Assembly: GCA_001683735.1 (NCBI GenBank)
Contig: LUGG01000018.1
Coordinates: forward strand, 558,001 to 622,000
Direction of reading: 5' to 3'
Length of the DNA stretch: 64,000 nt
Origin: Grifola frondosa
Taxonomy: Eukaryota > Basidiomycota > Agaricomycetes > Polyporales > Grifolaceae
A program made the position numbers and the translations under genes. How positions within the stretch are numbered: position 1 is the first letter of the stretch; the number at the start of each line of letters is the position of its first letter. The notes beneath the pieces were generated by a model. The model did not search any database and was not told the origin of the DNA. It saw only the letters and a list, made by a program, of their open reading frames with translations. This document shows positions 18,636 to 30,703 of this stretch, piece after piece.

Positions 18636-19357
18636 GTCGATGTGGAAGTTGAAGTTCGACCGATCTTATGTAGGCATCGACACGTGATCTACCAAGCCAC
18701 ACCGGGTGCTGGCGTCTGACGTACATCAGGAAACCGGGGAATGTCCGAGCGGAGATTCAATCTCCGCCGCCTCCTTGTGAAGCCAGATGGAGATGATGGC
18801 CTTCGCACCGAGACAGCAAAACACAAATTTCCTGTCAAAGCCAAGCAACTGACATAAAATATCAAATTTTACTAAAACATAGGTTCTTATACATTGCACT
18901 GTCTTCAGAGTTTTGCTTAAGAGCTTTGAGAGACCGTGGGACTGGCTCCGATGTCTCCATCTGGCTCCGTATATAGAGTCGTTGATCTCCATATGGCACC
19001 GCAATTTGGGGGGGAACTCCGCAGCTCCGCCGGCTCCATGCGGCGCCGCACGGACGGGGCGGAGATAAACGCGTTTCCTGATGTAGGTCCGCATTCAACT
19101 TCTGTCAGGGTGCGTTTGTTGTGACGAAGCCCAACAACCGAACCTTGGACCTTGTGACTTGAACATGAACAATGCAAGAGATCAAAATGAAATGATATGT
19201 ATGGATGCGCGAACTACCCTACTTGGACCTGTCGTTCCCAAGAGATCCCTTCTGCGTGCTGCACTTTTGCTTTGCAGCCGGTAGCTGTCGGCGCAACTGC
19301 GAAAACAAAATATCAAACTTTACGTCAAACCCAAAGCATGACGAGGAAGCGCACAAT
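18636..19357. other. spacer between tandem copies B and C
   Basis: About 700 bases between the 5' end of copy B and the 3' end of copy C. No gene is recognisable. It should hold the promoter of copy B, and it shares no obvious long repeat with the A-B spacer. Confidence 0.4.
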
Positions 19358-20051
19358 TTACTCCTCCCAATGCCAACGCGCAACGTCAAGATACCACTTT
19401 GGTTGTTCGTCGACACCCAATGCCCGCCCAAGCGTATCGATAACGTCCTCAGGAGGGACATCGTAAAGCGTGAAGTTCGTGTACAACGAGACTATCATCA
19501 TATCCTTATAAGCTCTCGAAACTGATGGAACGACTTGCAATGCATTGTCAGGGAACTGAAGTCCGTGACATCCGACGATGTGCCTCAAAGCAGCCCGCAT
19601 AGTCGCAAGCATATCAATTGGATCCCCGCGCTCAGCCTCGTATTCCTTCCTGTCTTCCTCGTCCTCAAAGATGTCGGGATCGTCCGCAAAATCGTCTGGT
19701 TCTTTTACCTCCAGGCCATGTTGTTGGGCATACTCCATGAGGAAATCAATGCGAACGGCCCACCCATAATGAAGCATGGGTGGGTTCAACTTTTGCTTCT
19801 TCGATGGAACCAAGCCGTAGGGAAGACGGTCGAGCGGATGCGCCCTCAACACCTTGTTCACGACCTGAACCATATTATTAGTAGCATGCTTCAACCGGGT
19901 GGGATTGTATACATACCTCAGAACTGTAGATATTAGAAGCAGGGTTATAAGGGACCTTCAATTTCCTCTTCCTGCTAACTTCGGGACATTCGACAGTAGG
20001 GGGTAGAATGTCAGGGACGCGGATATACACGGTACTATAGTCGATGAACAT
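19358..20051 (-). CDS. tandem family of unknown function, copy C (intact)
   Basis: The only copy of the three that reads cleanly: exon 1 19917-20051, intron 19865-19916 (GTATGT to CAG, with a TACTAAT branch site), exon 2 19358-19864, giving 213 residues. I start at 'MFIDYSTVYIRVPDILPPT' because the same position carries ATG in all three copies; an in-frame ATG at 20093 is also possible. Landmarks are a basic stretch 'RKRKLKVPYN', 'LVPSKKQKLNPP', the family core 'HYGWAVRIDFLMEYAQQHG', an acidic run 'DDPDIFEDEEDRKEYEAE', 'HIVGCHGLQF' and the end 'WYLDVARWHWEE'. It has no signal peptide, membrane span or motif I know. I recall no characterised member; it is probably a lineage-specific basidiomycete family. 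Function unknown. Confidence 0.75.
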
Positions 20052-20776
20052 CGTGGGATGGACGAGGTCGATGTAGAAACGGAGTGAGTTCAACGTTCAA
20101 GCTCAAGTTTGTTGATCGAGCCACCGATCTGCACTCGATCTCCATCCGGATGTGGCTACGTACCGCGAAGTTCACCTTGTGATAAGCCACCAATATAGGC
20201 GCGAAATCTGTATACATGGCAAAAATGTTCCCTCTTAAGCTGTCAAGATTGTATTTTCTGGCAACGACGAATGAGAACCACCATAACCGGATGAGACACA
20301 GAGATACCGACAAATGAGAAGCTCACGAGCTGGCAGCGCTGTAATTATACTCGAAGAGGCCAAATATTATCAATTCTTGCACAGATTAACTGGAAGGAAA
20401 CAGTCTTCATAGACTCTGCGCAAGAGCCGCTACGCGTTCCTAGATATCGAAAGCGTGAGAAGCACAAGTTTGAATTTCGTCGTAACATCTTCCGGAGGAG
20501 AGGGCATCGCAAAGGACGTCCGCATAACGCGGCGTTCTCTTGTTCGTTCCGCTCCGGGGTTAGATACAAGCGTTCTCGTTTACTGGACATGATGGCGAGA
20601 GCTGGAGGAATATACATTGTACTGATAGCATGTGCGATAGGCGCCGGCTGTGACAGATGTGGCTGTTCATATTTGGGTTCTGCATGAACGCTGGATGATA
20701 TATCCGGACTCCAGCCCCGACATCATGAGGCCGTCCCTCAACGATTCCTCAGCTTGTTAGAGTTCCTTCTCAAAGT
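20052..20776. other. intergenic, shared upstream region
   Basis: About 725 bases between the divergent starts of copy C (minus) and the RING-H2 gene (plus), so it probably holds both promoters. A 90-codon minus-strand frame at 20345-20617 resembles nothing known and is not called. Confidence 0.4.
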
Positions 20777-22681
20777 ATGGAGGCTACCAGCGGCAGCGGT
20801 GCAGCCAATCTTGCCACTCTGGAGTCGGCCGGGCTTGGAGCGCAAGGCTCTCACCCAACATCGAGTGGCGGATCTCAGGCTCAGAGGCAAGAGGGACTCA
20901 CCGCCGACGTCCAGGCATCCAGCTTCAATGTGTTGATAGGAAAAGTCCTCGAATTTCTGGGTTATAGAGGTCACGCCGATGCCAGAGCTAGAGCAGCGCG
21001 AAGACAGCTTGTGTCTCTAATCTGGGAGCTTTCGTTCGGTCTGATAGAGGTACGTGAATGATGTTTGGGTCTGAAAATAGGAGATTTTCATATGAGTGCT
21101 ACATTTCTGCCTTGATATGATCCTTGCTGCATTGCCTCACCTCTCATGATGACGCTGATCACGAGTCGTGCACTTACAGGTTGTAATCATCCTTACCTTC
21201 GCCGGACTGGGGGTCGCGAGAGCCCCAACACACCCGGCGTTACCGAGTGGGATGCGTGTACTTTCCTCGGCGTATGGAATATACTCTATATTCCTAGAAT
21301 TGTCCTCATCTGCTACCTTTCCTACTGGACGTTCCGAAAGAGGCGTTTGTTACGGCGGGCGTAAGTTGTTCAGACTGTCCCGTAAACCGATCAACTATTC
21401 AATCCAATTCGTAGTCAAGCACAGAGGGATGCGGAGTCGGGTCGTGCAGCTGGTGTACAATCAGGATCGGGTTCGACGACTGCAACTGCTGCGAGTCGTG
21501 CGATGCATCCTACACCCAGGCGACAGCCCCGCATCAGTGCACATAATGTCCGTTTGCATGTTCAGTGCGTCATCCACTTGACGTCCCCTTTCATTGCATC
21601 TTGAATGACTCATTGACCGCGCTGTTAATCCCTTTAAGGTTATTTTATCTGACAGGAATATTCGCCATCATATGGTTTTCTATCGCAGTTATCGGGGTAT
21701 ATTCTCATGGCTACAAGTGTCGCCTCGCCGCTCCCTATCTTTCTTGGGTCACTTTCACTATCATCTGCATTCTCTACCTGAGATTCACCCGTGTTTTCCT
21801 TTTCCCTGTATGTAGTAGTCCTGTACTATTATATCTCCGAATTGACACCTTACCATCCTGCAGATATGTCGAGGCTGCATCAGGATCGCTCGCGCGGAGA
21901 GGGCCATCCCTAGCAAATTGACACAGTCTTTGGTAGATCGCATCCCCCTCGTCCTGTACATCCCCGCGCCTCCAAATGACTCCTCCGCTTGCACCAGTCC
22001 TATCACGGTTCCCTCTCCCGCACACGCTTACCCTCCCGAGCGTCGAACGTTTCTTGCTCAACCTTCACCTCCGCAGCGCAAGCGCCGTTTCATCTTCCTC
22101 CGAAAGCGCAAGGATGTCGATAACCCGAAAGGATTTTCCAAAGAGGATATAGAGGATATCCATGACGGCGAGTTTGACGCTCCAGGGGCATGGGAAGACC
22201 TATGGGAGCGCGGCGAGTACCCACTGATCAGGCTCGAGGGGCACCAGTCGACCTGCGGGATATGCCTTATGGACTTCGAGGCGCCGAAGAGGATCCTTCC
22301 CCTCCCCGAAGAGGGCGCTGATGGCGCCGCCGAGCTAGCAGACGCTCGTGCAAACGTAGATGCGGAGCACGGACGAGACGCTGCGATTCAAGAAGTCCGG
22401 GTGGAGCCTGCGCGGCAGAGCGATACCTTCCGCCTGTCCCTGGCCGATTCTGGTGAGGGCCCGCAGCCGTTGCGGCTATTGGGATGTGGACATGCGTTCC
22501 ATGTAAGCTCGGCTGCAGTTTCATCACCTGTGTATCCAGTTCGCTGATATGCAGCTTCCACCAGAAAACTTGCATTGATCCATGGCTCGTCGGGGTGTCT
22601 GGACGCTGTCCATACTGTCAGCGTCAGGTAGAGATACCAGATCCGCCAAAGAGAAAGAGCCGAATTTGGCGGCGATCTTAA
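20777..22681 (+). CDS. membrane-anchored RING-H2 E3 ubiquitin ligase
   Basis: The protein starts 'MEATSGSGAANLATLESAG' and continues with 'ELSFGLIE', a first hydrophobic segment near 21180 ('VVIILTFAGL'), a second near 21270-21330 ('NILYIPRIVLICYLSYW'), a Ser/Thr/Gln-rich linker, and two more near 21650-21790 ('TGIFAIIWFSIAVIGVYSHG', 'SWVTFTIICILYL'). After 'DRIPLVLYIPAPP' and a basic stretch comes the zinc site: C-x2-C in 'TCGICLMDF', a spacer of about 70 residues, 'CGHAFH', then across an intron 'KTCIDPW' and 'CPYC', a complete C3H2C3 ligand set. The TAA is at 22679-22681. The last intron must use the acceptor at 'cttccaccag' to keep H-K-T-C in frame. Near 21209-21213 a five-G run needs one more G to join 'VVIILTFAGL' to 'RESPNTPGVTEWD'; alternatively an in-frame acceptor further on skips that segment. 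The likely role is ubiquitination at an internal membrane. Confidence 0.8.
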
Positions 22682-23350
22682 CTGTTATTTATGATGAATA
22701 TCTGATTCTGCTCCGCTCGCTTTCGTTGTTGTTACTGTTGTCTTGTATACTTAGCCCGCACGGTACCGGACTCAACATTCTTGTATGCTTATTCTCGAAC
22801 AATGATTCATTATGTATGTACTTTTTTGTATGATCGTGGTTCAAGCACCCCATCACACACTCGTGTTTGTCAATACGTATACGATTCGAGGATACGGTAC
22901 ACAAATACATTGAAAACTACTTGGTGTGCCATGTAAGGGGAGATCCGGTCGTGAGATTGCGTAAATAGATAGTCGTCTAACCAGTGAGCGGACATCACAG
23001 CTGATGGATACACATTATGGAACTCGAAAATATTAGCAAAACAGGGCAGTGTTCAAAAAACAACAGCGAGTAGAAAGCACAGACATGGATGCGCCAACGA
23101 ACCGACCGAGCCTTTTGAAAACAAATCATGAAGATGGGTCGGCCGCGTCTGCTGGAGTGAACTTGGGCGGCTTCTTCCGCCGCATGGAACGGGGTAAAGA
23201 GAACGACGGCAGCACGAGACGTTGTGTCGTTTCCGCTTCAACGGCTGTGCTCCGACAGATGACTTTGCATCCCTGCATTCGCCACCCCGTTCTCTTCTGT
23301 CGCAAAGTCGAAGCGCGTTCACCGACCGCATGCCCGTGGCCATGTCGGTC
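22682..23350. other. convergent 3' intergenic region
   Basis: About 670 bases between the convergent ends of the RING-H2 gene and the flippase gene. It is AT-rich near 22700-23050, as expected for 3' UTRs and terminators. No gene is supported. A plus-strand frame at 23049-23603 is the shadow of the flippase C-terminus. Confidence 0.5.
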
Positions 23351-26300
23351 CTACTTGCATGGAACTCCATCGTGGGCGAGTGCGCGCACTCGGACGACCC
23401 CTTGGACCATTGAGGAACGCGAGCCCGCCGTGTCTCTCCGCAGAGAAATCGTGTGTGGGTCAATCTTGTGCTGCCACCGCACGCGGTCCATATCGCTTGG
23501 GTTGAAACAGAATTTGTATGCTTTCGCGAGGTACCGTGGGAGGAGGGCGAGGATGGTCACGAGGAAGATGCAGAACCAGAAGTACGCGGAAGTAAACAGG
23601 TAGTGGTCATTGCCGTATATGGGTGTGGGGAACCACCCGGGGGCGATAACGGAGTAGATGGCCTGCAACTTCGAGTAAGGAAATGGAAACAAATAAATAT
23701 AGCGGAAGACTGACAGTGTAAGCCCAGATCAATACGATGCCCAATGCCACCGCGAAGAACACCCAGCCGGTCCAGACATGGGTGTTGAGTCCATTGAACA
23801 GATTAACGGCCATGACAGCGGTAATGGCCATCGTCTGTATATGTTATCAGCGACCAAAATGATGACGATTAGATGGGCAGGTACATACCGTAGAAAACTC
23901 ATATAGGTACACGTCATATCCATCGGGGCGGGAGCTTATAGAAATGTATGTATAGAAGATGAGGAAGAAGATGATAGCAGACTAGAGAACCGATCAGTAT
24001 CATTCAGGCAGGCAGACGGTCACTGCTTACCTGGACGACTCCATCGAACATGTATATTAGGAATAACTTGGTGCCGAAGTACTCGCCTTGACGGCCATGT
24101 CGATAGAGCTCAGGCAGGGCCATGAGGACATGATCGTCTAGTGCAACGTTTGTTTATTAGGTCTCGCGGGAAAGGAATATTACTAAGAAACATACCAAGG
24201 ATTCGGTCAAATAGGCCAATGCCAATCACAGGAGCGATAGTCCAGAACGTATTCCAGAACAATATATACGTATATTCGAAAACGCTAGACAACCCAAGAT
24301 AAGAAAACCCAAATCAAATAGTAGAAAGCCAACTTACTATTGACTGCTCCATGAGCAATAGATCTGGAACCACCACAGCACGCCGATACAGACGATGTTC
24401 TTATAGAAGAAGTTGACAATCCTGATAGTTTCCCGTTCCAGGTGAGATATAAAAATAAAGCGGATGATAACCTAAGACACCCACATATTACCATTCCGCG
24501 CATACGACCAGTGCCCATGGACGAGCAACAGTCGTTTCAGGAAGCGGAACTAGGAAGCGTTAGCACGATGTTCGACATGTCGCCACGCTTGCGACAACTC
24601 ACCTGAGCGATGGCATAGTCTGACGAATTGACGGCTTGCAGGCCCTCCTCGCCAGAAATACCGACACCGATATCCGCCGCCTGGATCATGCTGACGTCGT
24701 TCGCGCCATCTCCTATCGCCAGCGTGATCGTTTTGAGGCCCTCCTTAACAAGCCTCACAACGAGAGCTTTCTGAAGCGGCGATACACGACAGCAGATGAC
24801 ACCTTCGCACTGCATTGCGAGGCGCAGAAGCAAGCGTTTATGACGCTCATCAGCGAGAGCCTTCACATCATTTATCAGTGTTACTGAAACAAACAAGTGC
24901 CATTAGGACTCACGAATCCAAGAGCACTGCCATCGATAACGAGCACGAAGCCGCCTGGCCTTTCTCCGTTATTGTGTCCGACAAGTGATGTTGCGCCAGA
25001 GCTGACGCGCTGAAGAGGGAACCCATCTGTCGGGCCGTCAACCTGCTCATTCCCACCGACGCCGTCCTCCTGTAGGATCCCGCTTTCAGGGAAGAACTGC
25101 TCTACCGCATTCACCATCTGCAAATATATGGGCGTATGACCTTCGCCGCCCCCGCGGATGATGACAATGTTGTCCTCGCGGCCGATCAAGTTCGTACTGT
25201 GTCCGATGGCTGCGCCGACTCAGTCAGTGGCATAAGAGCAAAGATCAAAACAATACTCACCAATAGCCGTTTCGAGTTTGTCTCCGGTAAGCACCCACAC
25301 CTTGATGCCTGCTTCTTTGAGGTCCGCGATGGTCTCCGGTACACCATCTTGCAAACGGTCCTCGATAGCGGTCGCACCGAGAAGCTGCAACCCACGCTCC
25401 ATCTCCTCACACACCGCCTCAATCAGTTCCTCACGCTCCCCAAGGGAGACGGACGCAGCGTGGTAGTGCTGGGCCCACGCCTCATACTCGTCATCTGCAA
25501 CACGTCAATCAGCCGTCCGCGCCCGTCGCACACGAGTACAAATCGATCACATACCTGACACGGTCTTGTACGCAAGCGTAAGTGTACGCAGACCATGGCT
25601 CGCGAACTCCGCGAGGTGGTCCTCGGTGACGCGCACCTGCTCCTCCTGCCCGCTGCTCAGCCGCTCGATGATCACGTTATCCGCGCCCTTCGCCAGAAGG
25701 AACACCTGCCCCTTCTCGTCGCCCAGCTTGCGCACGAGCACGCTCATCCGCTTCCGCGTAGAATTGAACTCCAGGATATTGAGCAGCTCATATCGCTCCA
25801 GTTCCTCCGAGAACGGCGTCTGCAGCGACAGCACCTCGCGGTCACGTCCCGGAACACGAATCCTGCGTCGGCAGCAGCCTGCACGAGCGCAGCCTCGTCC
25901 GGGCTCTGCGCCTTGTACTGAATTGCATGCGTCTCCGGGTCAATCGCTACCAGCGCCGTGTGGCACAGTGCAAGCACCGAGAAGAATCCGTTCAACGTCT
26001 GGGCATGCATAGCCTCCTTGGAGTCAGGATCTGCTCCCGCAGCCGCAGCAATATCCGCGTCCAATACGGCATCTTTGAAATGCATCAGCACATGCTCAGG
26101 ACGCTTCACCGCATCAACAGTCAATGGTGTGGGTACGGCTTCCTCGGAGGACGTATGCGCGCTGTCCTTTTTGTCAAAGTTGGAGTTTGAGCCTTGGTCG
26201 CCGGACGAGGTGCGGGATATACGCACGTCCACCTCCGGCGGCGTCCGTGTGCTCTCCAGCTTCGTCACGTCGCTTTCCACGTACTCGCCCTTGTAAACTT

Positions 26301-27992
26301 TGCCTCCCACGGAGCAGTGCCTGAACACCATAGAGTTCTATACATAGAGTGATCGATGATGAACAGGTGAGATATCATCAAGTATTTGTGTCATCAAGAC
26401 TGCGCACGTACCTGAGTTAACGTCCCAGTCTTGTCAGAGAAGATATACTCGATCTGTCCAAGGTCGTCCGATAGGTTCCAGCTCCTTGCCAAAGTGGCTT
26501 GACCCGTCTTCTCGTAGAACATCTCCTTATCGAAGTAGATGAACAAGGCTTGACATGTCCTGACTACTTCTATAGAGATGTAGAGGGAAATAGGCACGAT
26601 GTTCTGGAAACTGAGTGGCGGTCAATAAGTATCATACGTGTGAGCAAAGCTGCGTACGTGATGAGAGCGAATGCCCAAGTGACCAATCCGTTGATCTGGG
26701 GTTGTCGTCGGACTGTGTGTCACCATACAGCCATGGCGCGCCGAGAGGGAAGTACCGCTGCTCGAGGACAGCATCCACAATGCCACAAACTACGGCCATT
26801 ATAGCGAGGATGATCAGATTAATAAATCTACAGGATACAATGTCAATTTCGTCAGCATTCGGCTAGGAGATACATACACTTGAGGGTTCATCTGCCGCTC
26901 GACCTTGCTCCGCTTACTCGGTGTACCACCGGAATTGAGCACAATCTTCGAGTCCTCGCCAGTAAAGAGGACAACGCCGATCACCCAGCCGGTATTTCGC
27001 AGAACCGTACCTCTCAGCAGGACCATCTGCGAATCGACCGATGTCTTGTTGCCGTCTGCATCGACCACTGCGGCATTAAGCTTGTACAAGTTCGTGTCGG
27101 GACGGTCGCAATCGACACGAAAGTTGTTAGCAGGGTCGGCACAGCTACGAGCATACCGCATGTGCGTTAAAGCGGGGCAGGCAGATCGGCTCTTCAAGTT
27201 CGTCTCCCCGTCCAAATTCTTGGTCTCGACGTACGCGACATCCTCCTCTTCACTCGTCGAGGAAATGAGGATGTCAGCAGGAAGTGGCTCATCCTCGAGG
27301 ATCTTGACTACATCGCCCACTTTGACGTTCTCCCAGATGGTCATCCGCCAGTGAGGCCGGGTATTGTGCTCCTGATGTGGAAGAGCCCGGCCATCTCCTC
27401 GATATCGTCGTCGTATTCCCTGCCTGCAGCATCCATGGCGACCTCGGTTGTATGCGCACCCTTCTTCGACTTTCGGGCGCGGAATTTGGGAACAATGGCG
27501 CGCACGAAGGTCTTGCTCTTGGCTTGCATAGCATTAGGGTTGTCCGTCCCGGCCAGAACGCGCACCTGGGAATAGTTGACGGCACGGTCGCTCTGGTGCC
27601 GCTTGATATCCTCGTACCCATCCTTGATAGCGGTGATAGCGAGGACGATGATGAGCGGGAGAATCACGAGGCCGGGGGAGACAGTGTTGAAGAGGGGAAA
27701 GAATTGGAGAATTGCAATTGCGAGGAAGAATATATTGGCAATGCGGCGAAACTGCTCGAGCAAGTTTCGGGGACGAAGGTGACGATGGTGTACTTGCTCG
27801 TGATGACCTGGTTTGAGGAATATACGTACTCCTTCTTGACCTTGTGTTTCTTCTTTGGGTCGAAGTAGTCCGCGGGAAGTGGCTGGTTGAAGAAGACGGA
27901 GCGAGGGGGCCGGGTTCCCTATGTCTGGAAAAGAGGGTCTCGACGTTGAAGGCGGCAAGCCTATTGTACCAGGCAGCGATGGTGGACGCCAT
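23351..27992 (-). CDS. P4-type ATPase, phospholipid flippase (Dnf1/Dnf2-like)
   Basis: A P4-ATPase moves phospholipids from the outer to the cytosolic leaflet at the plasma membrane or trans-Golgi, usually with a Cdc50-family partner. In order there are '[20 protein letters not shown]', '[19 protein letters not shown]', '[20 protein letters not shown]', the actuator 'LPADILI' and '[13 protein letters not shown]' (the DGET loop), '[20 protein letters not shown]' (the P4 PISL helix), '[13 protein letters not shown]' with the phosphorylated aspartate, '[20 protein letters not shown]', '[13 protein letters not shown]', '[20 protein letters not shown]' (the hinge) and C-terminal membrane helices. 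At least eight introns are needed. I start at 27992; the upstream in-frame ATG at 28076 adds a non-conserved leader. Four places lack one base in or next to a G/C run (27905-27909, 27769-27772, 27371-27372, 25848-25850), yet the protein on both sides is perfectly conserved. I read these as assembly errors rather than decay. The C-terminus after '[16 protein letters not shown]' is uncertain. Confidence 0.88.
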
Positions 27993-29677
27993 GGTGAACG
28001 CAATGGACGTTACGGACAGGAGATACAGGGAAGAGACATGGAGAGGAGTCCGCCCGGCAGTGCTGACAGAAGCCATAGAGCGTCATCAGCCGCTGTCCGA
28101 CTTTGGCCGCCCTTCGCTGACTCTCATCTGTCTCACTCGCAGTTGCTGACCTCGCTCAATTTCCGAGCTGTGAATTCCTGTCATAAGCCGTGTACGCCGT
28201 GCTAATAGCCGTGCGCACGTAGCCGTCCTCGTTTGCACATGCCGTTATTTTTTTACGCAGGAAACACGCACCGAAAATCGGCCACCTACCTCAGTCCCAC
28301 TTGATGTCCGACCCGGACGCCGGAATGCGTTCGGCCGACCATGTCAACTCTTGAACAGTTTTGTCGTCAACAATACCTCCTTCCTCCAGCAGAGATAAAG
28401 CAGAAGCGCGACCAGCTCCAGTGGGTGGGGACAAGAAAAAACAGCGTTGTCGTCTCCATGCTAGGCCTTAAGGCACTCTCGGCTAGTTCGCTCTAATCGG
28501 CGTCTCCCTCGTCCGATCCTTCCTGCTGTCACGCACTTCGTCGACCCCATTTCTTCATTTGCTGGCCGTGGGCTTTTCGCGTTCGACGATTACTTCATGT
28601 CCTCTTGCCTGCGGACACTAGGCGGAATAGACAGTGTCAGCCCGTCATGGAATGACGACTTGTGATTGGTCGACCAGGACTCGCAGGTCGTCCAGTGAGT
28701 ATTTGAGAGGAGCGCGAGGGATGGGACGTCGACGAGACAACCTTGACTGGATGCATTTGTTGGACGAGGGTCGAAGGCAAGTTATTCTTACTCGGGTATG
28801 CGGCTCACACTTATAGTTGCTTAGCACCATCGAGTGCTGATGATTCAAATTTTTCACTTGCTATTGCCGAGAGACTATGCATGCGATCAGAAAGGCACTA
28901 TCCGCCCTGTAAAATCTTTCAGCTTGGTGCGCACGAAGTATCTCAGGCCTGAGATTGCCGAAAGATGGCCCTTGTTGGACATGCTAGAAGCCTTCGTTAC
29001 CATTGCGTTGTGCAAGTAGCCTTTAGCTTGTATGTTACATGCTGTTTCACAACGTACTTTCTTCCTTATCCTGATCCCATTCTTTAGTGTGAAAGAAAGG
29101 TAAGATGTCGGCAAAATAGTAGGCCATACATGCCTTCGCAGACAATTTTGGCGCGGACTGTTAGCATATTCACTACAATATTCGCCAAAGAAGTTCGAAC
29201 ACATCCCTGAGTAATCGCTGGCCTATTTACGCAGTAGATATTCATTACAACTTGTCAGCGAGGTGTTTAAATGAACGCTACTGGCAACGAAAATAGTAAG
29301 CGAGACATAAGAAGTGATATACATATCGAAAAGAGATCCAATCCAGGGGATGCAAAGCAGGACAGCGAAAGAAAAGATAATCAAGAAAGATGCAGCGTAG
29401 TCGAGTGCAAGTAGGTATTTATGTGCCAGAGAACCAGAGAATAACTGTAACGTATAAGGTGTGATCCAGAAGAAACGAGCGGCAGGGTTACGCGATTGGG
29501 CAGTGGGATGAAGAATGTCTACGGTCGCGACGGACGGCAGGGGAGGGGAGCGAAGAAGAACATGGGAGCGGACCCCTGGTTGGACCATGTTTTCTTCCGG
29601 CCTCCACTTTCGCTTTCTCCAGTGGTGTCTCCCCTCCTGGAGATGCAGCATGAGGTGGCCAGGATGAATCGCGTGCC
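27993..29677. other. upstream region of the flippase and downstream of G-gamma
   Basis: About 1.7 kb. The left part should hold the flippase promoter and 5' UTR. No frame in 28200-29220 resembles a known protein. The minus-strand frame at 29223-29699 contains hydrophobic stretches but lies in the 3' UTR of the G-gamma gene and overlaps its last exon in another frame. Confidence 0.4.
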
Positions 29678-30243
29678 CTACATAACGGTACACTGACACC
29701 CTGAAGCGGGTGGGCCGAATGGATCCTCGGCTTTGCTGACAGTCCCCCAGACAGACGGGACCTGTTCAAAATCAAAGAATGCGCATATTAGCGATCAGCG
29801 TGAGAGTGACCATGCATGCGCGCTGCGGGGATACGTCGAAATAGGTGCGACCTTCGTTGGGTCAAGGGTAGCGAGTTGATACACGCACAGGTACCGAAGC
29901 AAGCGCCAGTGGTATGCAATGAACACACTAACATGTTCCTCATACTTCGAGATCCAGTGGGCATGATCGGCGAAGCAGAAGAACATGGCGTATGTAGAAG
30001 ATAGACATGAACCAGGCAGGACTCACAAGGTAGTCTTTTGTTGTCTTGCAATAACGAATCAAACTGGAACATGGTGAGCAATGCCCTTTACGTACGCTGC
30101 AAAAATGGCACGACATACCTAGAGCTCGCCTCACTCACTCGTATCCGTGGCCTCGCAAGATCCTCTCTCAACCGCTGATTGTGTTCTGACAGCCTGCGGA
30201 GCTTGAGCTCGGACATGGACTGTTTGGGCGGACGACTGCTCAT
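29678..30243 (-). CDS. heterotrimeric G protein gamma subunit (Ste18 type)
   Basis: Three exons code for 81 residues: 30119-30243, 30027-30063 (only 37 bp) and 29678-29761. The protein starts '[20 protein letters not shown]', continues with the GGL-type helix '[20 protein letters not shown]', then '[12 protein letters not shown]' and '[18 protein letters not shown]', and ends in the CAAX box C-T-V-M for farnesylation, preceded by a cysteine that could be palmitoylated (CQC). G-gamma pairs with the WD40 G-beta subunit to pass the pheromone-receptor signal in basidiomycete mating and fruiting. Phases join cleanly (AG|T to serine; the second intron is phase 0). The second intron is unusually long for this window (about 265 bases). 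This gene was too fragmented for simple ORF calling, but every landmark is present. Confidence 0.92.
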
Positions 30244-30703
30244 GGTGAAGGAGGTTCGGAGTAGTGGCAACGAGTACGATGTACAGAATGAACGAGTAGT
30301 AAGGAGTAGCCTGACTCGCTGGTGATTGCACTGCTATGCAGGGAACAGAAGGGAAATGCTGAGGAGGGAGCGGGTCGGGCTTCGCGGGAGAACCTCGACG
30401 AGCGTAAAAAGACGGTTAGGCAATCGCAAAGTGAACAGCGCGCAGGCGGCCCTGCATCAATTGGGAATACCGGTCCTCGCGGAACTTTGCCGGGCGCTAA
30501 TACTCCGGCCCAGAGTAATTATCCCACGCCTTTCCCTTTTGTTTCCTGGTCACTGAGTGACGCTGTGACACCGATCACCGACACGCGACCACCGACACAA
30601 CGATCGAGAGCTTCATTCAAGTCCGCGGAAGTACTCCATCCTTCGACGTCCACGACTGCTTTCACTTCCACGTCCGCGAACCAATGTAAGACAAACACTC
30701 ATC

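Noticed and set aside
23049..23603. 184-codon plus-strand frame
   Set aside because: Antisense to the C-terminal exon of the flippase, which has conserved membrane-protein sequence on the other strand.
29223..29699. 158-codon minus-strand frame with hydrophobic stretches, resembling a membrane protein
   Set aside because: It overlaps the last exon of the G-gamma gene in another frame and otherwise covers its 3' UTR. No family resemblance.
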